Source: Mixta sp. Marseille-Q2659 (lineage in GTDB: Bacteria > Pseudomonadota > Gammaproteobacteria > Enterobacterales > Enterobacteriaceae). Taken from it: a stretch of 57,138 bases of DNA. The position numbers and the translations under genes were made by a program. Numbering within the stretch: position 1 is the stretch's first letter; each line of letters opens with the position of its first letter. Positions 33,481-43,888 of the stretch are shown one piece after another. The notes under the pieces are model-generated. The model made no database searches, was not told the origin of the DNA, and was given only the letters and a program-made list of their open reading frames with translations. The stretch spans positions 1-57,138 of the forward strand of contig NZ_CALNWY010000006.1 of assembly GCF_940807255.1 (NCBI RefSeq). Reading direction: 5' to 3'.

Positions 33481-33556
33481 GCCCTGGTGTTCAGCCTGAT
33501 ATTCCGCCTCGTTACGGATATCGCTCCAGCCCAGCGTGCCGGTATTGAGTTTGTTT

Positions 33557-34213
33557 TTATCCGCCGTCGCCGTCGAGGCGATAGCCGGTCAGATTGCCGT
33601 TCTGCATCTGCGCCGTCCCGGTGGTCAGCGTTGCGCGACCGGCGTTAATAAAGCCGCAGCCGTTACAGGTAATGCCGGACGGGCTGGCGATAACCACCTG
33701 CGCCTTCTGCCCGGCAACTTCGATATAACCATTCAGGCGACTTGGATCGCGGGCGTTCACCTCGTTAAGAATGATTTTGGCCTCGCCCTTCGCTAACCAC
33801 GGGTTGGCGCTGACCATCCCACCCAACTGGGTAGCGGTGTTCTTACGGGAGTTATTGAGGATGACGCCCTTCTTATCGACGTCAAAGCGGCTGTAGGTAT
33901 TGCGTGAGACTCCGCCAGCGGATGGGGTCTGGATATTGACCTGCGGTGTACCGTTGGCGCTGGCGATCACTGTGGGTTGCTGCTTACCCGGTGCGGATTT
34001 ATCGGCCACAATGGTGGCCTGCGCCGTCTGAACCGCTCCGCTTGCCAGCCAGAAGCTAAGGCTAATTGTGCTGAGACGGCAGATCAGGCGACGATGGTTA
34101 TGTCCGATGCCGGAAGAGGCAGAGCCGCCAGAACAGGCTCGCGCGATATCGGCCACCACTATCAACATGCCACGAGCTTTATTAAATACAATGCGGTACA
34201 GAAGCCTGTTCAT
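33557..34213 (-). pseudogene. cdiA: cdiA N-terminal remnant: extended signal peptide and TPS domain
   Basis: 218 residues. It starts MNRLLYRIVFNKARGML, the extended signal peptide region of two-partner secretion exoproteins, then a Sec signal ending in QTAQA. The TPS (haemagglutination activity) domain follows, with RFDVDKKGVILNNSR, NPWLAKGEAKIILNEVN and SGITCNGCGFINAGRATLTTG. It stops at 33557, immediately where sequence from the far end of CdiA begins in another frame. A full CdiA is usually 3000 residues or more, so most of the filament is deleted. cdiB lies 84 bp upstream. Confidence 0.85.
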
Positions 34214-34297
34214 AGATAAATTCCTTTTATCTTTTCTTTTTTTAATCAGCCGGATATTACAAAACGCACAAGGATTAGCATTGCGGAATAGCTACGC

Positions 34298-35674
34298 TTA
34301 ACGGATGCGCCCGTTTCCACTGACGGATAACGGTGTCGTACTGGTCTGGCGTTGCCAGGCCACGTCATAGCGGAAATTTTCCCCAGCCAGAGCAAACGGC
34401 AGGCTCAGGCGGGCATCAGTACGCAGAATGCGGCTCAGAGCCGTACCTTCATCAAATGGCTCTTCCGGCGCGGGCTGCGCGCCAAACCAGCGGGTACCGC
34501 GCTGATAGCTGATCCCCGCATCCAGCGTCGCCGGGCCGATATAGTGGCGATGCTGAAGGCCCGCCTTCCATGAGGAGACATGGCGACGCTGCACTTCAAC
34601 TTCGGTATCGTTGATATAGTTGCGGGTTATACGGGTTTGCACGTCATACGTCAGCGTGGTTTTTTGCGCGCTGCTGCGGTGCAGCACCCGGCTGAGCTGG
34701 GCGCTCAGATTCTGGCTTTTACCGCTATAGCGGTAATCTTCCGTCAGGCCCGCTACCGTCTGATGATAGTGATAATCGCTGCCGGTCAACGAGAGTGACC
34801 ACCAGCCAACCGGCACGGACCAGGAGGCGCTGAGGTTCTGGTTGCTCTTCTCTCGCCCAGGTTGTAAATCGTGGGTTATCGAAAACCAGAACAGATCGCT
34901 TAGCGCCAGCGGATTATCCAGGGAGAGCGTCAACCCACCCTGGTAGCGTCCGGTGGCGGCGGTGCCGGAATCATCCAGTGACAGGCCAAGCCGCCAGAAT
35001 TTTCGCTGTTGGCGGGAAATAATAATATCGCTCTCGCCCGGCTGCTCAGCCGGGACGATTTCCATCTCCGCCTGCACGGTCGGCAGGCGTTGCAGATTTT
35101 CCAGTCCCTGCTCAATATCACGTAAATCAAGCAGATTGCCGTCGTGGGCGGGAAATGCGCTATACGACCAAAACCAGCGGCTGCTGTCTGGCGTCATCAC
35201 CACGTGGCGAATTTTACCAGGCAGAACGGTCAGCCGCAGATGGCCACTTTTTAAATCCTGCGCGGGCGCCAGGACGCGGGTGGTAGTCCAGCCGTGGGAG
35301 ATGATTCGGTTTTGCAGGGTACTCATTAGCAGGTTAATTCCCCGGCTACCGAGGCATTGCCCTGCTGCCTGATTCGCCAGTTTTTGCAAAGGCAACCAGT
35401 GCGGCAGCGCGTCCTGTCCTTTCAGCGTCACGTCGTGAATGGTGAAGCAGGGGCTTTCGGTCGGAAAAGTAATCTGCCCGTTAGTTGCCACCGGAGGAGA
35501 TAAACGTATATCGGGAACAGGCGGAGTAAGTTGCTCTTCCAGCACCTGCTGGCGCTGCTGCTGGTGGATAAACTGCTGGTCCGACAGGGCCGCTGCCGTT
35601 GGAAAAGCGCTAAAGATTACTGCCATTGGCAGCCATTGCCGCCCTGACCGCGGCAAAAAAGAAAAGATTTTCAT
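34298..35674 (-). CDS. cdiB: Two-partner secretion outer membrane transporter CdiB, C-terminus missing
   Basis: 458 residues. Signal peptide (about 1-30), POTRA domain from [17 protein letters not shown], a second POTRA-like region, and beta-barrel strands ([21 protein letters not shown] and following). Family members usually have 550-590 residues ending in strands with a terminal aromatic; here the protein ends [13 protein letters not shown], so roughly the last 100 residues are absent. The start at 35674 has an AGGG site upstream. Export of CdiA would need the full barrel, so the product is probably inactive. Confidence 0.8.
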   Translation of the reverse strand: MKIFSFLPRSGRQWLPMAVIFSAFPTAAALSDQQFIHQQQRQQVLEEQLTPPVPDIRLSPPVATNGQITFPTESPCFTIHDVTLKGQDALPHWLPLQKLANQAAGQCLGSRGINLLMSTLQNRIISHGWTTTRVLAPAQDLKSGHLRLTVLPGKIRHVVMTPDSSRWFWSYSAFPAHDGNLLDLRDIEQGLENLQRLPTVQAEMEIVPAEQPGESDIIISRQQRKFWRLGLSLDDSGTAATGRYQGGLTLSLDNPLALSDLFWFSITHDLQPGREKSNQNLSASWSVPVGWWSLSLTGSDYHYHQTVAGLTEDYRYSGKSQNLSAQLSRVLHRSSAQKTTLTYDVQTRITRNYINDTEVEVQRRHVSSWKAGLQHRHYIGPATLDAGISYQRGTRWFGAQPAPEEPFDEGTALSRILRTDARLSLPFALAGENFRYDVAWQRQTSTTPLSVSGNGRIR

Positions 35675-35867
35675 GACGTTCCCTGTCATTTAACGCATCG
35701 ATAAAAGCTGTACGTCCCGTACAAGCGGCTCGATATTAACTATTTTTTATACAGCGTAACAATCTTGATTTGGTGAAAAATGCGCGTTTTCTCACAGGAA
35801 AAATAAAGTTGCAGAAGAATTAATTGAACCACAGGGCAGGCCTAAAAAGGCGGGCTGGAGAAGAGAA

Positions 35868-35890
35868 GCGGGCGGCTGAGGAGCCGCCTG
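35868..35890 (-). terminator. Possible terminator after yigL
   Basis: Minus-strand GGCGGCT-CCTC-AGCCGCC forms a 7-bp stem just after the yigL stop, followed only by a pyrimidine-rich CGCTTCTCTTCTCC. A weak candidate. Confidence 0.35.
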
Positions 35891-35899
35891 CGTTAGCGC

Positions 35900-36700
35900 T
35901 TAGGCAAGGAACAGCTCGCGTAGCTTGCGGGAGACCGCATCTTCCGCGTTTGAACCAATCACGTCCAGTTCCGGCAGCAGATCTTTCAGGCGCTGATGCG
36001 CATTTTGCATAATGTAGCCTTTCCCGGCCAGCGTCAGCATTTCCACATCATTCATGCCGTCGCCAAAGGCAATAGAGGTTTCCAGCGAGTAGCCGAGCAG
36101 TTTCGAAACCTCTTCCAGCGCATGGCCTTTAGAGACGCCGCCCGCCATCACTTCCAGGCAGGTGGGCAAAGAGAAACACACGTTAACCCGATCGCCCCAG
36201 CGCGCCAGGATCGCTTCTTCCAGCGGCACCAGTTTTTCCGACTCGTCGCAGGTAAAAAAGACTTTGCTGATGCCGTCGGTAGGCAGCAGGCCCGGCTCAT
36301 AAACCTGGTAAGTAAAGACAGATTCCCGGAAATAGCGTTCTTCTTCCGGGCGATGGCGGTTCAGAAACCATTCATCATCGCGATAGACGTGCGTGAGGAT
36401 GTCGGCATCGTCATACTTTAACGCGTAGAGATCGTGGGCAATATCTTCATCAAGGTTATGGCTGAAGATCAGCTCGCCGGAGGTGTTATGCACGCGCGCG
36501 CCGTTAGAGGTGATCATATAAGCTTCGATTTCCAGGCTATCACGCATCTGCGACACATCAACATGATGACGACCGGTGGCGAAAACAAAATGTACGCCGC
36601 GCGCGGTCAGCAGTCGAAGCGTTTCTTTAGTATAAGGCGTTAAACGATGATCCGGGGAAAGCAGGGTGCCATCCAGATCGGAAGCAACAACGTGATACAT
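35900..36700 (-). CDS. yigL: HAD-superfamily sugar phosphatase YigL
   Basis: 266 residues, the E. coli length. Cof-type HAD hydrolase: DLDGTLL (residues 8-14) with the nucleophile and acid aspartates, TSNGARV, the lysine in GVSKGHAL and the Mg-binding GDGMNDVEML. In E. coli YigL dephosphorylates sugar phosphates and relieves glucose-phosphate stress, with SgrS controlling its level. It is followed on the genome by the decayed CDI locus instead of yigM. Confidence 0.95.
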   Translation of the reverse strand: MYHVVASDLDGTLLSPDHRLTPYTKETLRLLTARGVHFVFATGRHHVDVSQMRDSLEIEAYMITSNGARVHNTSGELIFSHNLDEDIAHDLYALKYDDADILTHVYRDDEWFLNRHRPEEERYFRESVFTYQVYEPGLLPTDGISKVFFTCDESEKLVPLEEAILARWGDRVNVCFSLPTCLEVMAGGVSKGHALEEVSKLLGYSLETSIAFGDGMNDVEMLTLAGKGYIMQNAHQRLKDLLPELDVIGSNAEDAVSRKLRELFLA

Positions 36701-36748
36701 GAAAACCTCTGGTTTCGAAGAGAGTTGTAAGGTTCTGAGTAGTGCAAT

Positions 36749-37741
36749 TTATTCATGCCGCGCATAAAAATCGACGATGGCATGTAACGCTTCGGCGCGC
36801 ATGGCGTCTTTTTCAAACAGGATCTCGTGACGCGCGCCTGTAATTATTCGGGGCTTGCCGCCATCACATGGATGACCCGCGGCCTGCATCGCAGCACAGA
36901 AAAGATCCTGCGCGCGGTTATCCACCACTTTGTCGTCACCGGCCTGTAGCAGCAGCAGCGGCGTGGTGATGTCCGCCGCCTTGCCCACTATATTTTGGCC
37001 AGCCTGAATACCTTCTCGCACCCAATGATAGGTCGGCCCGCCAACCCGTATCGCCGGATCGTCAGCATAAAAACGCAGGTTACGCTTATAGCGTTCGCGG
37101 CTGTGCGTTAGTTCATTCAGGCTGAACGGACGTGCCCGCCATTTGCCGGTTCCCAACGCATAACCATCGCGTATCGCCGGACGTTTTTCCGCCCAGTCGA
37201 GAATGCGATGCGCCATCCAGGCGGGCATCGGCAGATAGATGCCGAACATCGGCGAAGCCAGTACGGCAGCGTTAAACGCGGCAGGATTGCGCGCCAGCAG
37301 TAGCGTCAGAATGGCGCCGCCCATGGAGTGTGCCAGCGCATAGCGCTTTTGATAATGACCGGCAATCAGTTCCTTCAGGCAGAGCGTTTCTAAATCATCG
37401 ACATAGTGATCGAAGTGGACAACGTGGCCGCGATGGGCATCTTTTAGCAGCCGCCCGGAACGCCCTTGTCCGCGATGATCGACAATGATGATGTCATAGC
37501 CGCAGTGCCAGAGATCGTAAGCCAGTTCGGGATATTTAACGTAGCTTTCAATGCGTCCCGGTACGATCAATATGCCTTTGTCGTGTTGCGGGGATGTGAA
37601 GCGCACATAGCGGATCGGCACGTTTTCCACGCCGATAAATTCTTGTTCTTCGCGCTGTCGCCAGAAATCAAGTAGCGGCCCGGTGGCGAAAGCAGCAAAT
37701 GCCTGTTCGCGTGTTGGCCAGTTTTTTTTATGACTGGTCAT
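36749..37741 (-). CDS. pldB: Lysophospholipase L2 PldB
   Basis: 330 residues (E. coli 340). Alpha/beta hydrolase with nucleophile serine in [14 protein letters not shown], acid in [11 protein letters not shown] and histidine in [10 protein letters not shown]. It acts on lysophospholipids at the inner membrane. The start at 37741 follows AGGGAG; the upstream in-frame extension overlaps the divergent rhtB promoter region. It is the first gene of pldB-yigL on this strand. Confidence 0.95.
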   Translation of the reverse strand: MTSHKKNWPTREQAFAAFATGPLLDFWRQREEQEFIGVENVPIRYVRFTSPQHDKGILIVPGRIESYVKYPELAYDLWHCGYDIIIVDHRGQGRSGRLLKDAHRGHVVHFDHYVDDLETLCLKELIAGHYQKRYALAHSMGGAILTLLLARNPAAFNAAVLASPMFGIYLPMPAWMAHRILDWAEKRPAIRDGYALGTGKWRARPFSLNELTHSRERYKRNLRFYADDPAIRVGGPTYHWVREGIQAGQNIVGKAADITTPLLLLQAGDDKVVDNRAQDLFCAAMQAAGHPCDGGKPRIITGARHEILFEKDAMRAEALHAIVDFYARHE

Positions 37742-37841
37742 GGCTCGACTCCCTTTATACGCCCGGCAAAATACGACCATAGCGCAACCGCTGGCAATGG
37801 CGTATTGTGGCACAATTCTGCGCAATCAGGGAGCGTTACCC

Positions 37842-38465
37842 ATGACTATCGAATGGTGGCTGACTTATCTGTTAACCACCGTGATCCTTAGCCTGTCGCC
37901 CGGTTCCGGGGCGATAAATACTATGAGTACCAGTATTAGCCACGGTTATCGGGGCGCCGCAGCGTCGATCGTCGGCCTACAGGTGGGATTGAGTACGCAT
38001 ATTGTTTTGGTCGGCATTGGACTGGGCGCGTTGTTTTCCCGTTCGCTGTTGGCATTTGAGGTTTTAAAGTGGGCGGGCGCGGCCTATTTGGTTTGGCTGG
38101 GTATTCAGCAGTGGCGCGCAGCCGGCGCGATTAATCTGGATGCGGTGTCGCGCGCTATGCCGCGTCGGCATTTGTTTCAGCGCGCCCTGCTGGTGAATTT
38201 GACCAATCCCAAGAGCATTGTTTTTCTCGCCGCGCTGTTTCCGCAATTTATTATTCCGCATCATCCCCAGGCTGTGCAGTATCTGGTGCTGGGCGTGACA
38301 ACGGTGGTGGTCGATATCATCGTAATGATTGGTTATGCCATGCTGGCGCGGCGGATAGGCGTCTGGATTAAAGGCCCGCATCAGATGAAGCTGTTGAATC
38401 GTGTGTTTGGCGGGCTGTTTGTTGCCGTTGGCGCGCTGTTGGCTTCGGCAAGGCGGATGGCGTAG
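37842..38465 (+). CDS. rhtB: Homoserine/homoserine lactone exporter RhtB
   Basis: 207 residues, LysE/RhtB family, six helices, with the family signature [10 protein letters not shown] and the [18 protein letters not shown] segment. It exports homoserine and homoserine lactone. The start has CAGGGAG upstream. It is divergent from pldB. It is followed by an unusual repeat-rich spacer before the convergent rhtC. Confidence 0.95.
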   Translation: MTIEWWLTYLLTTVILSLSPGSGAINTMSTSISHGYRGAAASIVGLQVGLSTHIVLVGIGLGALFSRSLLAFEVLKWAGAAYLVWLGIQQWRAAGAINLDAVSRAMPRRHLFQRALLVNLTNPKSIVFLAALFPQFIIPHHPQAVQYLVLGVTTVVVDIIVMIGYAMLARRIGVWIKGPHQMKLLNRVFGGLFVAVGALLASARRMA

Positions 38466-38487
38466 GAAGATTTTGTGGCGGCCGGGC

Positions 38488-38701
38488 GTTTGGTGGTTTG
38501 GTTCCGGTCAGCGGCAGAGGGTTCAGCGATCTACTTCCGCTCAGCGGCAGATAGTTTGGTGGTCTGCTTCCGTTCAGCATAATGGCAAGTAAACCAGGCC
38601 GTACCTGTTCGCTCACGGCCAGCGCGCAGCGCCTGGGCGTATATAATACGTGAGGAAGCGAGTACTGCCCGGTCAGCAAATGGCAAGTAAATCAGGCCGC
38701 A
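38488..38701. repeat. Short imperfect direct repeats in the rhtB-rhtC spacer
   Basis: A 25-nt unit at 38488-38512 recurs at 38554-38578 (22 of 25 identical), with a shorter related copy, CTTCCGCTCAGC, at 38534-38545. A separate 22-nt unit at 38583-38604 recurs at 38680-38701 (20 of 22 identical). The spacer carries no gene. Confidence 0.7.
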
Positions 38702-38702
38702 C

Positions 38703-39332
38703 TCAACGGGAGAGGATCAGATGGATGCCGAAGCCGGCGAACAGCACCCCCGCCATGCCGTCGATCCATTTCGCCATGCGCTGATACTTACGGCGCACCC
38801 ATGGCAGCGCAAACACAGCAGCCACCAGCGTAAACCAGGCAAAAGTTTCGCAGAGGATCAGTACGAACAGACCCCAGCGCGCGCCGGCGGATACGTCATC
38901 GCCGACAAACAGTGAAAAGACGCTGCCGAAATAGATGACTGCTTTAGGATTGGAAAGATTGGTTAACAGGCCTTTCAGGAAGCTGTGTCCTTTTTTTGCC
39001 AGCTCGACATTCGCTTCGGCATTTTCTCCGGCTGGTTGACGATGCTGCTGACGCGCAGATCGCATGAGCTGCCAACCCAGCCAGGTGAGATAGAGCCCGC
39101 CGCAAACCATAATCACTTCATGTAGCCAGGCCATCTTTTGCAGAATCAGATGCAATCCCATCAGCGCGACGCCAGCCCACACCATGACGCCCAGCGTAAT
39201 ACCCAGTACGCCCAGCATCGCCTCTTTACGGGAGCGGCTGGCAGCCGTTTGCGAAACAAAAAAGAAGTCGGGGCCGGGGCTCATCAGCGCAACTAAATGC
39301 ACCACAGCAACGGTGAGAAAAAGCGCGAGCAT
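38703..39332 (-). CDS. rhtC: Threonine exporter RhtC
   Basis: 209 residues (E. coli 206), LysE/RhtB family, paralogous to rhtB. Signature SPGPDFFFVSQTA and NLSNPKAVIYFGSVFSLF. It exports threonine and homoserine. It is convergent with rhtB and follows recQ on the minus strand after 138 bp. Confidence 0.95.
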   Translation of the reverse strand: MLALFLTVAVVHLVALMSPGPDFFFVSQTAASRSRKEAMLGVLGITLGVMVWAGVALMGLHLILQKMAWLHEVIMVCGGLYLTWLGWQLMRSARQQHRQPAGENAEANVELAKKGHSFLKGLLTNLSNPKAVIYFGSVFSLFVGDDVSAGARWGLFVLILCETFAWFTLVAAVFALPWVRRKYQRMAKWIDGMAGVLFAGFGIHLILSR

Positions 39333-39470
39333 AACAATATCCTTGCCGAAAAAGTAAACGGGACGGCCTTTTCGGCTATCCCGCAGAAAAGATGATTATT
39401 GCGCTAAATTCTTTTCGGTTCACCTGTTATCTGTGGCGATTATTTCATGTTGCAAAGACGCCTCTGCGCG

Positions 39471-41297
39471 TTACTCTTCGCCGTCCACATGCTCGCGAAT
39501 CATTACCAGAAAAGGCTTGCCAAAACGCTCCAGCTTACGATGACCGACGCCGTTGACGCTGAGCATGTCCGAGGCAGTGAGCGGCATTTGCTCTGCCATT
39601 TCAATCAGCGTGGCATCGTTAAACACCACGTAAGGTGGAATATTCTCTTCGTCGGCAATGGCTTTGCGCAGCTTACGCAGTTTCGCGAACAGTTTACGAT
39701 CGTAGTTGCCGCCGTAGCTTTTCTGGTTGTTATATTTCGGTTTGGCGGTAATCAAACGCGGTACGGCGAGCATCAACGGCGCTTCGCCGCGCAGAATCGG
39801 CCTTGCCGCTTCGGTCAGCTGCAGCGCCGAGTGCAGCGTAATGTTTTGCGTCACCAGCCCCAGATGAATCAACTGGCGCAGCACGCTGACCCAATGCTCA
39901 TGGCTTTGCTCACGACCAATGCCGTAAACCGGCAGTTTGTCATGACCCTGATCGCGGATGCGCTGGTTGCTGGCGCCGCGCAGCACTTCCACCACGTAGC
40001 CCATGCCAAAGCGTTGGCCAACGCGATAAATGGTTGATAATGCTTTTTGCGCCTCAACCAGACCATCGTAGCGCCGGGGCGGATCGAGGCAAATATCGCA
40101 GTTGCCGCACGGCTGCTGGCGGCCTTCGCCGAAATAGTTCAGCAGAACCAGACGACGACAGGTTTGCGCTTCGGCAAAAGCGCCCATCGCATTGAGCTTG
40201 TGACGTTCAATATCCTGCAGCGGGCCGGGCGCTTTCTCTTCCAGGCAACGCCGCAGCCAGGCCATATCTGCCGGATCGTAAAGCAGCATCGCTTCGGCAG
40301 GAAGACCGTCGCGCCCGGCGCGGCCTGTTTCCTGGTAATAGGATTCAATATTGCGTGGAATATCGAAATGCACCACAAAGCGCACGTTGGGTTTGTTGAT
40401 ACCCATACCAAAGGCGACGGTAGCGACCACGATTTGCAGATCGTCGCGCTGGAAGGCTTCCTGCACCTGCGCGCGATGCGCGTTATCCATGCCGGCATGA
40501 TAGGCGCCGACGCTCAGGCCGCGGCTTTGCAGGCGCGCAGCGGTGTCTTCCACCTTGGCGCGGCTGTTGCAGTAAATAATGCCGCTTTTGCCGCGCTGAT
40601 CCTGGACATAACGCAGCAGCTGTTCGGTCGGCTTAAACTTTTCCACCAGCATGTAGCGGATATTAGGCCGGTCAAAGCTGCTGATCTGAATCAGCGGATC
40701 GTCAAGCTGGAGCAGGCGAACAATATCGTTACGCGTGGTTTCATCGGCGGTAGCGGTTAACGCCATCACCGGCAATGTCGGGAAACGCTGGCGCAGCTGG
40801 CCCAGTGCGCCATATTCCGGCCGGAAGTCGTGACCCCACTGCGAAATACAGTGCGCCTCATCCACCGCCAGCATCGCCGGGTTCCAGTGCGTCAGGCTGT
40901 CGAGGAAGTTATCCATCATCAGGCGTTCCGGTGCGATATAGAGCAAACGCACCTCACCGCTGCGGCATCCCGCCATCACGGCCTGCTGCTCTTCACGCGT
41001 TTGCGAGGAGTTAAGGCACGCCGCCGCCACGCCGTTCGCCAGCAGCTGATCAACCTGATCCTTCATCAGCGAGATCAGCGGCGAGACGACGAGCGTCAGG
41101 CCGTCGCGCACCAGCGCCGGAATTTGATAACAGAGCGATTTTCCGCCGCCGGTGGGCATCACCACCAGACAATCCCGGCCGCTCAGCGACGCCTGAATGA
41201 TGGTTTGCTGACCGGGGCGAAACTGCTGGTAGCCGAAGGTATCGCGTAATACCTGTTCAGCCAGCGTTTCGTGATTGATTACTGCCGCCGTAGACAC
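39471..41297 (-). CDS. recQ: ATP-dependent DNA helicase RecQ
   Basis: 608 residues (E. coli 609) using the GTG at 41297, which has GGGGAAG close upstream and aligns with the E. coli N-terminus; the GTG at 41315 has no ribosome site. Walker [13 protein letters not shown] box, motif [12 protein letters not shown], a zinc module ([19 protein letters not shown]), winged helix and the C-terminal HRDC domain. It unwinds DNA 3'-5' in RecF-pathway recombination and fork repair. Confidence 0.96.
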   Translation of the reverse strand: MSTAAVINHETLAEQVLRDTFGYQQFRPGQQTIIQASLSGRDCLVVMPTGGGKSLCYQIPALVRDGLTLVVSPLISLMKDQVDQLLANGVAAACLNSSQTREEQQAVMAGCRSGEVRLLYIAPERLMMDNFLDSLTHWNPAMLAVDEAHCISQWGHDFRPEYGALGQLRQRFPTLPVMALTATADETTRNDIVRLLQLDDPLIQISSFDRPNIRYMLVEKFKPTEQLLRYVQDQRGKSGIIYCNSRAKVEDTAARLQSRGLSVGAYHAGMDNAHRAQVQEAFQRDDLQIVVATVAFGMGINKPNVRFVVHFDIPRNIESYYQETGRAGRDGLPAEAMLLYDPADMAWLRRCLEEKAPGPLQDIERHKLNAMGAFAEAQTCRRLVLLNYFGEGRQQPCGNCDICLDPPRRYDGLVEAQKALSTIYRVGQRFGMGYVVEVLRGASNQRIRDQGHDKLPVYGIGREQSHEHWVSVLRQLIHLGLVTQNITLHSALQLTEAARPILRGEAPLMLAVPRLITAKPKYNNQKSYGGNYDRKLFAKLRKLRKAIADEENIPPYVVFNDATLIEMAEQMPLTASDMLSVNGVGHRKLERFGKPFLVMIREHVDGEE

Positions 41298-41333
41298 GTC
41301 TTCCCCGTATTGCACTGCATTAAGCTATTTTGA

Positions 41334-41351
41334 CGGGCGGCGAACCGCCCG
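41334..41351. repeat. Hairpin between pldA and recQ
   Basis: CGGGCGG and CCGCCCG form a 7-bp stem, with a TTCG loop when read on the minus strand. No U-run follows. Possibly a weak terminator for incoming transcripts on either strand. Confidence 0.4.
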
Positions 41352-41391
41352 AAGAGAGTGTTGCTGTGTGGCAAGCCCCAACGGGCCTGAG

Positions 41392-42270
41392 TCAGAACAG
41401 ATCGTTTAAGGTTACGCCCACGCCAACGCGCGTCTGGCGATGGTTATAGTCGATTAACGATTCACCGTAGCCGCTAAATACCTGGGTATAAAAGCGTACA
41501 TGTTCGGTAATCGGATAGCTCCAGCCCAGCTCCGCGCCGCCGTAACCGGTATTCCAGTTATAGTTGCCCTGAATGCTGAAAATGCTGTTGCCCGCCTGGT
41601 AACCTAATTTTGCGCGATAGTAACCCATGTATTTCGTAATGTCAGGGTTATCGTCGCTGCTTTCGCTTTCCGACAAACGGAACCAGGGCTTGATTTCCGC
41701 CATAAAGTTGCCGTTTTGCGCCATTAAACGCGCATAAACGCGGTTCCAGCTGCGCGAGGTCGGATCGGAGCGGCCATTCGACTGGTGATTTAAGCCCAGT
41801 TCCACATCACGCAGCGTCCAACCAGCAAAGGAGTAATCCGTAGCCCATCCGAGAAAAATTTGTGGTTCGTAGTTGGTTTCACGGAACGGCGACGATTCGC
41901 CACGGTTAGAAAGCTGCCACCAGGAACGCTGCGTATAAGACACGCCCAGCACTGAGTTATCACCGGCAATGCCGCGCCATAAAGGAAACGCCAGGCTAAT
42001 CTGGAATTTTACCTCATCCTTTTTCGCATTATCAGACCAGTTATAAGATTCGATCGCTTCTTTATTGAGATCGCTGGTCAGCGTATAAAGCAGATAGTTG
42101 CTTTCATAGGGATAAAGGACGAACGGGTTATCGTGCTTTTCCAGTAAGTTAGCGATGATACTGCCGCGTACCGCTGGCGCATCATGAACATCCCTGATAG
42201 TGGCTTCGTTAGCCTGCGCAAAAGCGGGCAATAACAGAGCCGCTGCAACTAATCCTCTTAGCATACGCAT
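41392..42270 (-). CDS. pldA: Outer membrane phospholipase A PldA
   Basis: 292 residues with the start that has GGAG upstream (E. coli 289). Signal peptide of about 20 residues, then a 12-strand barrel ending in F. The catalytic H162, S164 and N176 are present in NHQSNGRSDPTSRSWN. It hydrolyses phospholipids that mislocate to the outer leaflet of the outer membrane, as a Ca-dependent dimer. It is divergent from yigI. Confidence 0.97.
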   Translation of the reverse strand: MRMLRGLVAAALLLPAFAQANEATIRDVHDAPAVRGSIIANLLEKHDNPFVLYPYESNYLLYTLTSDLNKEAIESYNWSDNAKKDEVKFQISLAFPLWRGIAGDNSVLGVSYTQRSWWQLSNRGESSPFRETNYEPQIFLGWATDYSFAGWTLRDVELGLNHQSNGRSDPTSRSWNRVYARLMAQNGNFMAEIKPWFRLSESESSDDNPDITKYMGYYRAKLGYQAGNSIFSIQGNYNWNTGYGGAELGWSYPITEHVRFYTQVFSGYGESLIDYNHRQTRVGVGVTLNDLF

Positions 42271-42459
42271 AGTATTCTCCGGTGAAGCGCTGAGTGCCAT
42301 TCAAAAGGCCATTAAATAAAAAAACAGGCCATTCTACACACAATTACCAGATGAAATCAGCGCTGTTTTCTGAAAGTGGAAAGCACATTCCTGCCAGCAT
42401 AAAATACACAATTTGTTAACATGCCTGCCCGTGTGATTCAGGCTCAGGAAAATCCTTTT

Positions 42460-42930
42460 ATGTCAGTGACTCAGTTAAATCCGGCGGCGGCGCGCGAGCT
42501 GATCGGCGAGATATTTGTTTATCACATGCCTTTTAATCAGGCATTAGGCCTGGAGCTAAAACGGCTGGAGGGCGACTATGCCGAGCTGCGCTTTACCAAT
42601 AAAACCATGTTGGTCGGCAATGCGGCGCAGCAGATTTTGCACGGCGGCGTAATCGCGTCGGTGCTGGACGTGGCAGCTGGCCTGGTTTGCGTCAGCAGTT
42701 CGCTGACGCGGCAGGAACATATTACCGAGCAGGAGTTGCGGCAGCGCCTGTCGCGGATGGGAACCATTGATTTACGAGTGGATTATCTGCGGCCCGGACG
42801 CGGCGAGCATTTTATTGCGTCCAGCAGCCTGCTGCGCGCCGGGAATAAAATTTCCGTTGCGCGCGTGGAGTTACACAACGATGCGGGCGTGCATATCGCC
42901 AGCGCTACCGCAACCTATCTGGTGGGTTAA
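42460..42930 (+). CDS. yigI: Hotdog-fold thioesterase YigI
   Basis: 156 residues (E. coli 155). PaaI-type hotdog domain: MLVGN, the [17 protein letters not shown] helix carrying the conserved HGG, and [17 protein letters not shown]. It is expected to hydrolyse medium- or long-chain acyl-CoA. The ATG at 42460 has AGGA about 10 nt upstream; an in-frame ATG at 42421 adds 13 residues without family support. Confidence 0.9.
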   Translation: MSVTQLNPAAARELIGEIFVYHMPFNQALGLELKRLEGDYAELRFTNKTMLVGNAAQQILHGGVIASVLDVAAGLVCVSSSLTRQEHITEQELRQRLSRMGTIDLRVDYLRPGRGEHFIASSSLLRAGNKISVARVELHNDAGVHIASATATYLVG

Positions 42931-42988
42931 TTTTACCCTTGCGGCTGATTTTCCTTTACACTGCCGCCTTTTAATTGGGAATACGGTG

Positions 42989-43888
42989 ATGGATACACAA
43001 CAAACGCGCCAGGGCATTTTCTGCGCGCTGGGCGCCTATTTTATCTGGGGCATCGCGCCGGCCTATTTCAAACTGATTCAGCAGGTCGCGCCGGGCGAGA
43101 TTATGACGCACCGCGTGATTTGGTCTGCGCTGTTTATGTTGATTCTAATCTCCGTCAGCCGTAGCTGGCAGCGGGTCAAAACGGTAATCCATCAGCCGAA
43201 AAAGGTACTGCTGCTGGCGGTCTCCGCCACGCTGGTCGGCGGCAACTGGCTGCTGTTTATCTGGGCGGTGAATAACCATCATATGCTGGAAGCGAGCCTG
43301 GGTTACTTTATTAACCCGCTGCTTAACGTCGTTATAGGTATGCTGTTTCTTGGCGAGCGCTTTCGACGCATGCAATGGCTGGCGGTCGCGCTGGCGGCCT
43401 GCGGCGTGCTGGTGCAGCTGTGGAAATTTGGTTCGCTGCCGATTATCGCGCTGGGCCTGGCGCTGAGCTTCTCGCTGTATGGGCTGACGCGGAAGAAAAT
43501 CGCAGTAGATGCGCAGAGCGGCATGTTGATTGAAACACTGTGGCTGTTTCCGCTGGCGTCGATTTATCTGTTTGGCATCGCCGACAGCGCGACCAGCCAT
43601 CTCAGCAATAATGCAACTTCGCTCAACCTGCTGCTGATCGCCGCCGGAATTGTTACCACCATTCCACTGATGCTGTTCACCGCAGCGGCGACGCGCCTGC
43701 GCCTTTCAACGCTGGGTTTTTTCCAGTATCTGGGGCCAACGCTGATGTTCCTGCTGGCGGTGCTGTTTTATGGCGAGACGATGACGCCCGATAAAGCGAT
43801 CACCTTCGGCTTTATCTGGCTGGCGCTGGCGTTGTTTATCGTTGACGCCCTTTATACGCTGCGCCGCTCAGGCGCGCGCAAAGCGTGA
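42989..43888 (+). CDS. rarD: EamA-family permease RarD
   Basis: 299 residues (E. coli 296) with ten helices and the RarD signature (SLGYFINPLLNVVIGMLFLGER, FQYLGPTLMFLLAVLFYGE). First noted as a chloramphenicol resistance permease; the natural substrate is unknown. Its last 21 bp overlap the 3' end of the convergent AbrB-like gene. Confidence 0.93.
   Translation: MDTQQTRQGIFCALGAYFIWGIAPAYFKLIQQVAPGEIMTHRVIWSALFMLILISVSRSWQRVKTVIHQPKKVLLLAVSATLVGGNWLLFIWAVNNHHMLEASLGYFINPLLNVVIGMLFLGERFRRMQWLAVALAACGVLVQLWKFGSLPIIALGLALSFSLYGLTRKKIAVDAQSGMLIETLWLFPLASIYLFGIADSATSHLSNNATSLNLLLIAAGIVTTIPLMLFTAAATRLRLSTLGFFQYLGPTLMFLLAVLFYGETMTPDKAITFGFIWLALALFIVDALYTLRRSGARKA

Noticed and set aside
32824..33648. 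274-codon plus-strand ORF opposite cdiA
   Set aside because: Arg/Leu-rich shadow of the cdiA coding strand, with no family features.
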